Positions 7,823 through 14,029 of a DNA stretch of 28,085 nt are shown here, piece by piece. The notes under the pieces were generated by a model, which was given only the letters and a program-made list of their open reading frames with translations, ran no database searches and was not told the origin of the DNA. The translations under genes were made by a program, and so were the position numbers. Positions within the stretch are counted from its first letter, which is position 1. Every line of letters starts with the position of its first letter. The DNA is taken from NCBI GenBank assembly GCA_964422415.1, contig CAYRBI010000071.1, forward strand, positions 1 through 28,085. Reading direction: 5' to 3'. Source of the stretch: OLB16 sp964422415 (lineage in GTDB: Bacteria; Hinthialibacterota; Hinthialibacteria; OLB16).

Positions 7823-8506
7823 ATGTTGTCCCGCCACGGTTTTACTTTGATTGAACTTTTGATCGTTATCGCCATCATTCTCATTCTGATCTCGATTGCA
7901 CTCCCCAATTTCTTGGAGGCGCAGATTCGGGCCAGGGTGGTGAACTCACAAGCCGAACTGCGTTCACTGGAAACCGCCTTTGTTTCATATAATCTCGATC
8001 ACAAACGTTACATGGCGGATGGCTTTGAGTTTTCTTATCTGGGTTTGCCCGTCATTAACGTGGAGGGGGACAAGTATGTCTACTCTCAGCTGACAACCCC
8101 CAATGCTTATGTCAAAGCCATTCCTCTGGATGAGTTTAACTCCGCCGACCGCGCTGCGGACAGCGCCGGTGCCGGTGCCGGCACTCGTATCGCATCTAAT
8201 AATGTTTACCGGTACTACTCCGGGCGTTGGCGCTGCGAGGCCTCGGGACACCAACCCCCGAAGGGCGTGAAGTATGGTGAGGCCTGTGATGCTGCCGATG
8301 CACGCGGCAAAATCTCTGGGAAAACATTCGATCCGGATGCAGCCTTTGCGGGGAAGTGGATTGTGATTTCACCGGGTCCAGACCGGAGCCATGGGTATGG
8401 CGAGTGGGCCATGTGGAGGCCGGCCATGCAAGCGGGAAATCCCCATCTCTACTCTCCCACCAATGGCACCGTCAGCTATGGTGATTTGGCTAAATACGGG
8501 AGTTGA
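7823..8506 (+). CDS. Prepilin-like / pseudopilin protein with type IV processing leader
   Basis: A 227-residue protein with a class III (type IV pilin-like) leader: MLSRHG, then cleavage, then FTLIELLIVIAI. Gly precedes the cleavage site and Glu is at mature position 5, so the prepilin peptidase should cut and methylate it. The hydrophobic N-terminal helix runs to about residue 25, followed by ALPNFLEAQIRARV, a pattern common to the PulG-like solitary prepilins that occur in many copies in candidate-phylum genomes. ATG 7823 is chosen because AAGGAG (7809-7814) lies eight bases upstream and the short leader is orthodox; the longer frame from 7793 would extend the leader abnormally. The C-terminal domain (ISPGPD, TNGTVSYGD) is not recognised. 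No secretion ATPase or prepilin peptidase gene is nearby. Three LacI-type operators upstream suggest sugar-linked repression. Confidence 0.88.
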   Translation: MLSRHGFTLIELLIVIAIILILISIALPNFLEAQIRARVVNSQAELRSLETAFVSYNLDHKRYMADGFEFSYLGLPVINVEGDKYVYSQLTTPNAYVKAIPLDEFNSADRAADSAGAGAGTRIASNNVYRYYSGRWRCEASGHQPPKGVKYGEACDAADARGKISGKTFDPDAAFAGKWIVISPGPDRSHGYGEWAMWRPAMQAGNPHLYSPTNGTVSYGDLAKYGS

Positions 8507-8516
8507 GAGACACCCG

Positions 8517-8554
8517 GTTGGAACCTCCCTTCCTCCTTGTGGGGGAGGGAGGTC
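8517..8554. terminator. Hairpin between convergent genes
   Basis: An imperfect inverted repeat (ACCTCCCT... with ...AGGGAGGT, flanked by GTT/AAC) lies between the 3' ends of the prepilin-like gene and the PLP-homeostasis gene. Neither strand has a clear T tract, so it is a hairpin candidate rather than a textbook terminator. Confidence 0.4.
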
Positions 8555-8564
8555 AACAATCCCC

Positions 8565-9269
8565 TTATAAACCCTCAAACAATAAACTTCCCACCCGCAC
8601 GTCGGTCGCGCCCTCCTCGATGGCTACCTCAAAGTCATTCGACATCCCCATCGACAGGCGGGGGAGTGGATGGTTGAGTTTACGGGTCAAACGGTCCCGC
8701 AGTTCACGTAAGCTCGCGAAGATAGCCCGCACCTGTTCGGGATCCTCCACCTCCGGGGCCATGGTCATGAGCCCCATCCAATGCAGATCTTGGGAGTCCA
8801 AAAGGTACTCTCCCGCAGATTGGGCATCCTCTGGCTCGACCCCTGTCTTGGAAAGCTCTCCCGAGACATTGACCTGAAGGAAAACGGGCAGTTTCTTGGG
8901 TTGACCCTTCTCCCGGAGTACGCTGGCTTGACGATTGAGCTCATGCACCAGTTCAATCCGGTCTACCGAGTGAATTTCCGAGAAGAACGATACCACCTGG
9001 CGCGCTTTGTTGGATTGGAGCCGGCCGATGAAATGCCAACGGATGGATAGATCGCCGAGGGCCTCGAGCTTGGGTTGGGCTACCTGAAGCCGATTCTCGC
9101 CGAATTGGGTCACACCCAATTCGTATAGCTGCCTGATCACCTCGGGTTCGACATACTTGGTAACCGCGATGAGACGTACACTCGCTGGATCGCGTCCAGA
9201 CCGTTCACAGGCCCCCCGGATTCGTTCTTGAACCCGGAATAAGTTTCCCGCCAGTTTCTCAAGATTCAT
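8565..9269 (-). CDS. yggS: Pyridoxal phosphate homeostasis protein (YggS/PLPBP family)
   Basis: A 234-residue, non-catalytic PLP-binding protein with an alanine-racemase-like TIM-barrel fold, involved in vitamin B6 and amino-acid homeostasis. Visible landmarks are the PLP lysine in RLIAVTKYV (Lys38), FGENRLQ, WHFIGRLQSNK (78-88), the HSVDR stretch, VNVSGELSKTG, MGLMTMAP and, near the end, LSMGMSNDFEVAIEEGATDVRVGS. All are in the usual order and the length is normal for the family. The start at ATG 9269 overlaps, in an ATGA arrangement, the stop of a short hydrophobic open frame upstream. Its neighbours (a diguanylate cyclase on the same strand and a convergent prepilin-like gene) do not suggest a functional link. 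Confidence 0.96.
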   Translation of the reverse strand: MNLEKLAGNLFRVQERIRGACERSGRDPASVRLIAVTKYVEPEVIRQLYELGVTQFGENRLQVAQPKLEALGDLSIRWHFIGRLQSNKARQVVSFFSEIHSVDRIELVHELNRQASVLREKGQPKKLPVFLQVNVSGELSKTGVEPEDAQSAGEYLLDSQDLHWMGLMTMAPEVEDPEQVRAIFASLRELRDRLTRKLNHPLPRLSMGMSNDFEVAIEEGATDVRVGSLLFEGL

Positions 9270-9334
9270 AACGTATGCTGGTGAATCCTCCCACCTACCA
9301 TCATCACCACCAGGATAAGCATGATCAAGAGCAT
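9266..9334 (-). CDS. Possible very small membrane peptide upstream of yggS
   Basis: An open frame between stops reaches from about 9415 to a TGA at 9268-9266 that overlaps the yggS ATG (ATGA). It encodes a strongly hydrophobic stretch including MLLIMLILVVMMVGG and ending HQHTL. The first ATG gives only 22 residues; upstream in the frame there is another 27 open codons with no ATG, GTG or TTG. No good Shine-Dalgarno site was seen (GAGGGA abuts the ATG). It could be a translationally coupled small membrane peptide, a relic of a longer gene, or chance. Confidence 0.22.
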   Translation of the reverse strand: MLLIMLILVVMMVGGRIHQHTL

Positions 9335-9419
9335 TCCCTCAGCCAGACAGAGGTTCAGGAAAAGGAGGAGTGAGAGCGATAAAACGATCAGAGTAGCGAT
9401 TTCAACCGGCTTGTATCAC

Positions 9420-9469
9420 CCAGGCGAACGATATTACTGCCTGGCGATAGAAGGCGGAACTACTCCGCC
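9420..9469 (-). terminator. Two small hairpins after the GGDEF gene
   Basis: CCAGGC (9420-9425) pairs with GCCTGG (9439-9444), and GGCGGA (9453-9458) pairs with TCCGCC (9464-9469). They lie just past the stop of the diguanylate cyclase gene on the minus strand. There is no T tract. The rest of 9270-9499 shows nothing else beyond the small hydrophobic frame. Confidence 0.3.
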
Positions 9470-9499
9470 ACTCCAAGGCTGCCGCAAGGCGTGAATAAC

Positions 9500-10552
9500 C
9501 TACTCGATGGGGTGGCCCCAGAGAACAGCTCGATTGCGGCCGGCCTCCTTGGCCAGATAGAGGGCCTCATCGGCGCGGTGGTAGAAAACTTCTTCGCTTA
9601 TTTGTTCTTCAGGAGGAATCAGGCTCACAATCCCAATACTAACGGAGACCTTGAGTGGACCAGAAGCGGTGGTAATCACACTGCTTTGGACCTTCATCCG
9701 CATCCGTAATCCAGCAGCGAGCGCCCCCATGGGATTGGCTTCAGGCAGGATTGCGGCGAACTCATCCCCACCAATACGTGCCAGGATATCCGAATTCCGG
9801 AGCGCCTTCTTGAGGGCTAGCGCCACATTGCGAAGGACATCATCTCCCACCAGATGCCCATGGGTGTCATTGACCGCCTTAAAATTGTCAATGTCCACAA
9901 TCGCCAAGCCCAGACCATGTTGATAACGTTGGGCACGGCGCATTTCTTCGGCGAAGCGGTAATCAAAGTACCGGCGGTTGTAGATTCCGGTGAGTGGACA
10001 GGTGATCGCCATATCCTCGAGCTCCCGGTTCCGTTCACGTAGGAACTCCTGGGTACGCAGAGCCTCATAAAGCTCGCTAAGATCGAGGATGATTACAAAG
10101 AAGCCATTACTCTCCCCTTCGATCTGGGTGTAGGGGATGAATCGCAACAGGACTGGGATGGGTTCTGGTTTCAGCGTGGAACACATCCCCACTTGAAGAC
10201 GGACCTTCTCACCCGTCAACGCATTCCGCCGGGCAATATCTATAGCCTCATGGCGGTCGTTGGGAAACAAGGAACGGAAATCTTTCCCTAGCAAAACAGC
10301 CGTCGTTCCCCCCAGGATTTCAGCGAGACGTTCATTAGTGAACGAAATCTTCCAGTCCTCGGATATGAAACAAACAGCTTCCTCAATCGCATCCACAAGG
10401 TCGAATTGATGCGGTTCATGGTGACTGGGCATTATGACCTGCTGTTGATTTCCGGAGATCTTCGCGGGCACAACAACCCCTTCTCGCACGGGCGGCTCAG
10501 CCGCGAGGAGTAGGCTATCGCTCATCAACCCGGGGAACAAGGGAATCCGCAC
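9500..10552 (-). CDS. PAS-GGDEF diguanylate cyclase
   Basis: A 350-residue cytoplasmic sensor enzyme that should make cyclic di-GMP from two GTP. The order is a poorly conserved N-terminus (1-50), a PAS domain (about 53-160, starting VDAIEEAVCFISEDWKISF), a short signalling helix (LYEALRTQEFLRERNRELED), then a GGDEF domain from about 185. The catalytic signature GGDEF is intact at 261-265, with an RxxD inhibitory site (Arg252, Asp255) exactly five residues upstream, so product inhibition is expected. Other landmarks are CPLTGIYNRRYF, NDTHGHLVGDD and ADEALYLAKEAGRNR. There is no membrane segment, so the signal is probably intracellular or transmitted by a partner. The start is GTG 10552 with AAGGAA upstream; ATG 10525 is an alternative. 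It diverges from the secreted-protein operon that starts at 10623. Confidence 0.94.
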   Translation of the reverse strand: MRIPLFPGLMSDSLLLAAEPPVREGVVVPAKISGNQQQVIMPSHHEPHQFDLVDAIEEAVCFISEDWKISFTNERLAEILGGTTAVLLGKDFRSLFPNDRHEAIDIARRNALTGEKVRLQVGMCSTLKPEPIPVLLRFIPYTQIEGESNGFFVIILDLSELYEALRTQEFLRERNRELEDMAITCPLTGIYNRRYFDYRFAEEMRRAQRYQHGLGLAIVDIDNFKAVNDTHGHLVGDDVLRNVALALKKALRNSDILARIGGDEFAAILPEANPMGALAAGLRMRMKVQSSVITTASGPLKVSVSIGIVSLIPPEEQISEEVFYHRADEALYLAKEAGRNRAVLWGHPIE

Positions 10553-10567
10553 TTCTCAGACTTTTCC

Positions 10568-10596
10568 TTGACGGCCTGGGGAGCCCTGCCTATATT
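10568..10596 (+). promoter_or_regulatory. Sigma70-type promoter of the secreted-protein operon
   Basis: TTGACG (10568-10573), a spacer of exactly 17 bases, then TATATT (10591-10596), each five of six consensus bases. The expected transcription start is near 10603, leaving a leader of only about 20 bases before ATG 10623. This is the best promoter match in the window. Confidence 0.72.
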
Positions 10597-10601
10597 CCAT
10601 A

Positions 10602-10618
10602 GAAAGTGTATGACTTTC
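10602..10618. promoter_or_regulatory. Palindrome at the expected transcription start (possible operator)
   Basis: GAAAGT (10602-10607), five bases, ACTTTC (10613-10618) form a perfect 6-bp inverted repeat. It covers the predicted start of transcription and the leader of the 10623 gene. It could be a repressor site or a small 5' hairpin; the protein that might bind it is unknown. Confidence 0.4.
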
Positions 10619-10622
10619 CATC

Positions 10623-11798
10623 ATGTCACTCATGATTATTTCACCCACTCTTTTCCAATACTTCCATCACCGGACTAGAGCAGTCTTCTCCTGGCTCTTT
10701 CTGGTGGGATGGTTCATGATACACTCATGGGGCGGATTTGCTCAGGTACCCACCCCAGAACCACGGGCTGATTTGGACCGCAACGGGATTATCGACTGGT
10801 TGGATCTCATCATTTTCCAAAGTGGCTGGTTCATTGTTGTCCCCACTCCCACTCCAACCTATGACGGGCCCACCTTCACTCCAACCCCCTCCATGACCCT
10901 TACGCCCACCTGGACTGAGATTCCCACACCTTCGTTTACACCTACCATCTCGCTCAATGGACGCCTGTATGGGGTGGTCACCGACAAGAGCACCGGCAGT
11001 CCAGTCTCCTTTTACTCTCTCTTCCTGGACCTGCCCTCCGGCTACACCGATAAGAACGGCTATACTAATGACGAGGGATATTACGAATTCACGGGATTGC
11101 CCATCGGCCAGCTGGCCACGCTCAGTAATAACTCCACCGCCAGCTACGCCAGCTTTACTATCGCCCTCATTCTATCGGAAAACCTGGAACGTAACATCGA
11201 GTTGGCACCTTATACACCCACTCCCTCTTCGACCGTCACGGGAACCAACACCGCCACCCCCACGATTACCGAAACTCCGACTCCCACCAACACCGCCACC
11301 GATACCGGCACTCCCACGATCACCAATACCCCCACTATCACCGCCACCCGCACCGACACAAATACACCGACTCCCTCTTCCACGGTAACCGATACCCGCA
11401 CCCCCACTCCAACCAGAACACCGATTATTAAGACACCCACACATACCCTGACTCCAACCCCAACCCAGGTGGCGTTTACCGACACGGAATGGTCGGGTTC
11501 TGCCAACATCGATGGAGGTGTTTCTTCGATCACGATGGCCAATGACTCGGACGACGGGACCTTGGACAGCGATCAGGTGAGGGTGGTGTTCAAATCCACC
11601 AAGAGATTTGTCAACGCGCCAATCCAAAGCGGGAACACTTTCAAGTTTCCTGAAACGAGTGATGAGAATGCGACCGGCGCCGTCTTGTACCTGGAGGGCA
11701 CCTTTTCTGATGGTAACCATCTCAGTGGAACCATCAGATACCGCGCGAAGATCGGTGGGCCATACAACACTGGAACCTTCACCATGACGAGGCAGTAA
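10623..11798 (+). CDS. Secreted protein with dockerin-like calcium loop, Pro/Thr linkers and two beta domains
   Basis: A 391-residue exported protein of unrecognised overall function. A long signal sequence ends near GGFAQ (residues 37-41). Residues 50-61 form a textbook dockerin-type EF-hand loop (DLDRNGIIDWLD: Asp50, Asp52, Asn54, Asp58, Asp61) followed by the LIIF helix, but only one loop is present where dockerins have two. A Pro/Thr linker leads to a carboxypeptidase-regulatory-like beta domain (GRLYGVVTDKSTGSPVSF... about 117-195). A second long Pro/Thr linker (about 196-281) precedes a C-terminal beta-rich domain (SGSANIDGG to the end). There is no Shine-Dalgarno motif before ATG 10623; a second ATG nine bases later is an alternative. 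It is the first gene of a tight same-strand run, two bases ahead of the NIF3-family gene. Confidence 0.82.
   Translation: MSLMIISPTLFQYFHHRTRAVFSWLFLVGWFMIHSWGGFAQVPTPEPRADLDRNGIIDWLDLIIFQSGWFIVVPTPTPTYDGPTFTPTPSMTLTPTWTEIPTPSFTPTISLNGRLYGVVTDKSTGSPVSFYSLFLDLPSGYTDKNGYTNDEGYYEFTGLPIGQLATLSNNSTASYASFTIALILSENLERNIELAPYTPTPSSTVTGTNTATPTITETPTPTNTATDTGTPTITNTPTITATRTDTNTPTPSSTVTDTRTPTPTRTPIIKTPTHTLTPTPTQVAFTDTEWSGSANIDGGVSSITMANDSDDGTLDSDQVRVVFKSTKRFVNAPIQSGNTFKFPETSDENATGAVLYLEGTFSDGNHLSGTIRYRAKIGGPYNTGTFTMTRQ
11206..11466 (+). repeat. Low-complexity Pro/Thr-rich linker coding repeat
   Basis: Short degenerate CCNACN units encode a TPTPT/TATPT linker of about 85 residues. Such linkers are extended and often O-glycosylated in secreted proteins. 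Antisense frames rich in Gly-Val here are by-products of this repeat. Confidence 0.85.
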
Positions 11799-11800
11799 GG

Positions 11801-12937
11801 GTGCCTCTTCCCGCCAGTCACCTGATTGACCTGATTCGTAAAGCGGCTCCCGAAGCCACCGCCGCCGAGTGGGACCGTGTGGGGATCCAGTGTGGCGATC
11901 CCGGGCGGCTGGTCGACGTGGCGGTGATCACTCTGGATGTCCGCCCATCCACTATTCAGCTGGCCATGCAATCGGGCGCGGGAGTCATCCTGGCCCACCA
12001 TCCCCTCATATTCGAGCCACTCAAACGCATTGATCCCAGTACCTCTCCCGGACGGGAGCTGGTTTCACTGGTGGAGAACCGGATTGTACTGTATGTCGCG
12101 CATACGAATGCTGATTCCTCACGCGTTCTCTCGATGAATGGCGCCATCGGGCGAAGGCTTCCCCTCCTCTCCTCCAGCCCCGCCGCTGCACCCCGGCAAC
12201 TGCCGGATATCAAACTGGTCACTTTTGTTCCCGTTGCGGATGCAGACAAGGTTCGTGAATCCCTCGCGCAAGCTGGTGCTGGCAGAATCGGTGAGTATGA
12301 ATCCTGTTCTTTCAATCTCATCGGGACAGGGACCTTCCTGGGAAGTGTCGATTCCAACCCCACCGTGGGGCAGCGGGGCAGTCTCGAGCGGGTTGAGGAA
12401 GTCCGCTTGGAGATGATCTGTCCAAAACGGGTTTTAGATGGAGTCCTCAAAGCGCTGTGGGAGTCGCACCCCTATGAGGAGGTAGCCTATGACCTCTATC
12501 CTCTCGCGGAGTATCAATCCGGGATGCACTTCATCTGGGAGGGGGAGCTCGAGCGGGAGATGACACTGGAGGAGTTCGCCCATGTGGTCAGGGAAAGGTT
12601 GGGGGATGGTATCGCCCCCATCCGCTTCGCTGGGGATGGCGGCACCCGTGTGCGGCGTGTGGCCTGGTGCAGCGGGGGCGGAAAATCTCTGATCCAGTTT
12701 CTTGATCCATCACGCATTGATGTTTACCTGACTGGCGATACTGGGCATCATGATGCTTTGGATTGCTTGTCACGAGGGATCGCACTGGTGGACCTTGATC
12801 ACTATTACACGGAAAGGTTATTCATCGAGGTGGTGATCGATTACCTCTCCCGTCATCTTCCGGAAGACGGGATTCGTCTGATCCCCGATACCTCCGGGCC
12901 AGTCTTCCGCACACCCCAAGGGTTCTTGGTGTCATGA
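11801..12937 (+). CDS. NIF3-family dinuclear metal centre protein (DUF34/YqfO-like)
   Basis: A 378-residue cytoplasmic protein of the conserved NIF3 family (YbgI/YqfO), which forms toroidal hexamers with a two-metal site; its cellular role is debated (GTP cyclohydrolase I type 2-like annotation, metal handling). Metal-site motifs are complete: AHHPLIF with His66 and His67, AHTNAD with His101 and Asp105, and DLDHYYTE with His334 and Glu338; GDTGHHDA (His316, His317) precedes the last one. A central insertion (about 130-240, LPDIKLVTFVPVADADKVRESL... and HPYEEVAYDLYPL) is the CutA/PII-like domain of the long YqfO-type members, so the length is normal. The start is GTG 11801, two bases after the preceding stop; the next gene overlaps its stop by ATGA, indicating translational coupling. 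Confidence 0.94.
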   Translation: MPLPASHLIDLIRKAAPEATAAEWDRVGIQCGDPGRLVDVAVITLDVRPSTIQLAMQSGAGVILAHHPLIFEPLKRIDPSTSPGRELVSLVENRIVLYVAHTNADSSRVLSMNGAIGRRLPLLSSSPAAAPRQLPDIKLVTFVPVADADKVRESLAQAGAGRIGEYESCSFNLIGTGTFLGSVDSNPTVGQRGSLERVEEVRLEMICPKRVLDGVLKALWESHPYEEVAYDLYPLAEYQSGMHFIWEGELEREMTLEEFAHVVRERLGDGIAPIRFAGDGGTRVRRVAWCSGGGKSLIQFLDPSRIDVYLTGDTGHHDALDCLSRGIALVDLDHYYTERLFIEVVIDYLSRHLPEDGIRLIPDTSGPVFRTPQGFLVS

Positions 12938-14019
12938 AGCGTCTACTCCTGGTATTGATTGTTCTTGCGATATTTGCGGTAGCGGGACACCAGTGGGGGC
13001 TGCGCTATGCCAAAGACTCACTGACAGCGGCCCTTTCCGAAGAAAGCGGATACCCCGCCACCGTGGATTCCTTCCAGGGCTTTCTTCCTCTCGGACGGGT
13101 GTGGCTGCAGGACCTCAAGTTCAAACATTTATTGCCGGATGGGCAGGCTGTGGATTGGAGAGTTCCTACCGCCCAGGCCAATCTGGGTTTACTCGCGTAT
13201 CTCCGGGGCTCGGTGGAGATTCAAAGCCTCAACATTCCCAAAGCCACATGGAAAACTCCTCTCGATAAAGATTGGACCCTTGGTGGAACTCTTAACCTCC
13301 AGGGTACCTCGATAAACGGTCCCACATCTCAGGTGGACAAGGACTACCTTTGGTGCGAACGAGCTCTCCTGACACTCCCCTCGGTTCAAGGACAGTTCAA
13401 GAATAAGATCTATGACCTGGTGTATGGCTCCTCGCTGGAGGTTGCGCCCTTCTGCCTGAAAGGAGGGGATTTTACAGTCCCCTTCAAATTTAGTCTCGCG
13501 GTGGACTTAACAGAAAGCGGAAATGCAGCCTGTCTTCTGGCCAAGGGCCAACATTTCCCCGCCGAGAAACGGTTGCAGGTGGATCTCCGTTTGGTGGATA
13601 TCGAGGTTCCTGTTCTGGAACGGTACCTGGGAATTGCTACTCACATTCCTGATTTCCCCAAACTGGAGGTGGCGGACTGGATCCAAGGTGGTTCGGTCTC
13701 GGTGCAATTGCGCGCTTCGGCTGACCTTAAAGGAGTGAAGGGAGACCTTACCCTGCGGCTGAGGAAGGTTCAATTTGGACCGGAGGTAGTTGAGAGCGAG
13801 TTGACAGGTGAGACTCTGCGTCCCATCCTGGATTCGATTCAGACACGCGAGGACACCCTGCAACTGGGGCCCGTCTCCTTCGCCGAAAATCTTCTGACTC
13901 CCAAAAGCGAGGCCTGGGAACAGATCCAACAAGGCATGGTGGCCGAACTGATCAAGAACGATCCCGCCGCCGCCCTGAAAACCGGGGTCAAGATGCTGCA
14001 GGATTTCTTCGGAAAGTGA
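12934..14019 (+). CDS. Membrane-anchored AsmA-like / beta-rich envelope protein
   Basis: A 361-residue protein with a single N-terminal hydrophobic segment (KRLLLVLIVLAIFAVAGHQW, about residues 2-21) and no obvious cleavage site, followed by a beta-rich periplasmic region. The layout (short anchor, ALSEESGYPATVDSFQGFLPLGRVWLQDL, then repeated strand patterns) resembles the N-terminal part of AsmA/TamB-like or DUF748-type proteins linked to lipid transport and envelope assembly. The C-terminal SLQTREDTL-like and helical tail (EAWEQIQQGMVAELIKNDPAAALKTG) is not diagnostic. The ATG overlaps the NIF3-family stop (ATGA), so the two are probably co-translated. The phosphodiesterase gene follows after 10 bases. 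The family call is a resemblance only. Confidence 0.6.
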   Translation: MKRLLLVLIVLAIFAVAGHQWGLRYAKDSLTAALSEESGYPATVDSFQGFLPLGRVWLQDLKFKHLLPDGQAVDWRVPTAQANLGLLAYLRGSVEIQSLNIPKATWKTPLDKDWTLGGTLNLQGTSINGPTSQVDKDYLWCERALLTLPSVQGQFKNKIYDLVYGSSLEVAPFCLKGGDFTVPFKFSLAVDLTESGNAACLLAKGQHFPAEKRLQVDLRLVDIEVPVLERYLGIATHIPDFPKLEVADWIQGGSVSVQLRASADLKGVKGDLTLRLRKVQFGPEVVESELTGETLRPILDSIQTREDTLQLGPVSFAENLLTPKSEAWEQIQQGMVAELIKNDPAAALKTGVKMLQDFFGK

Positions 14020-14029
14020 TGGAGAAGCC

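Noticed and set aside
11210..11542. Antisense open frame rich in Gly-Val repeats
   Set aside because: It is the reverse reading of the Pro/Thr linker repeat and has no ribosome site or domain; the same applies to the antisense frame over 26719-27213.
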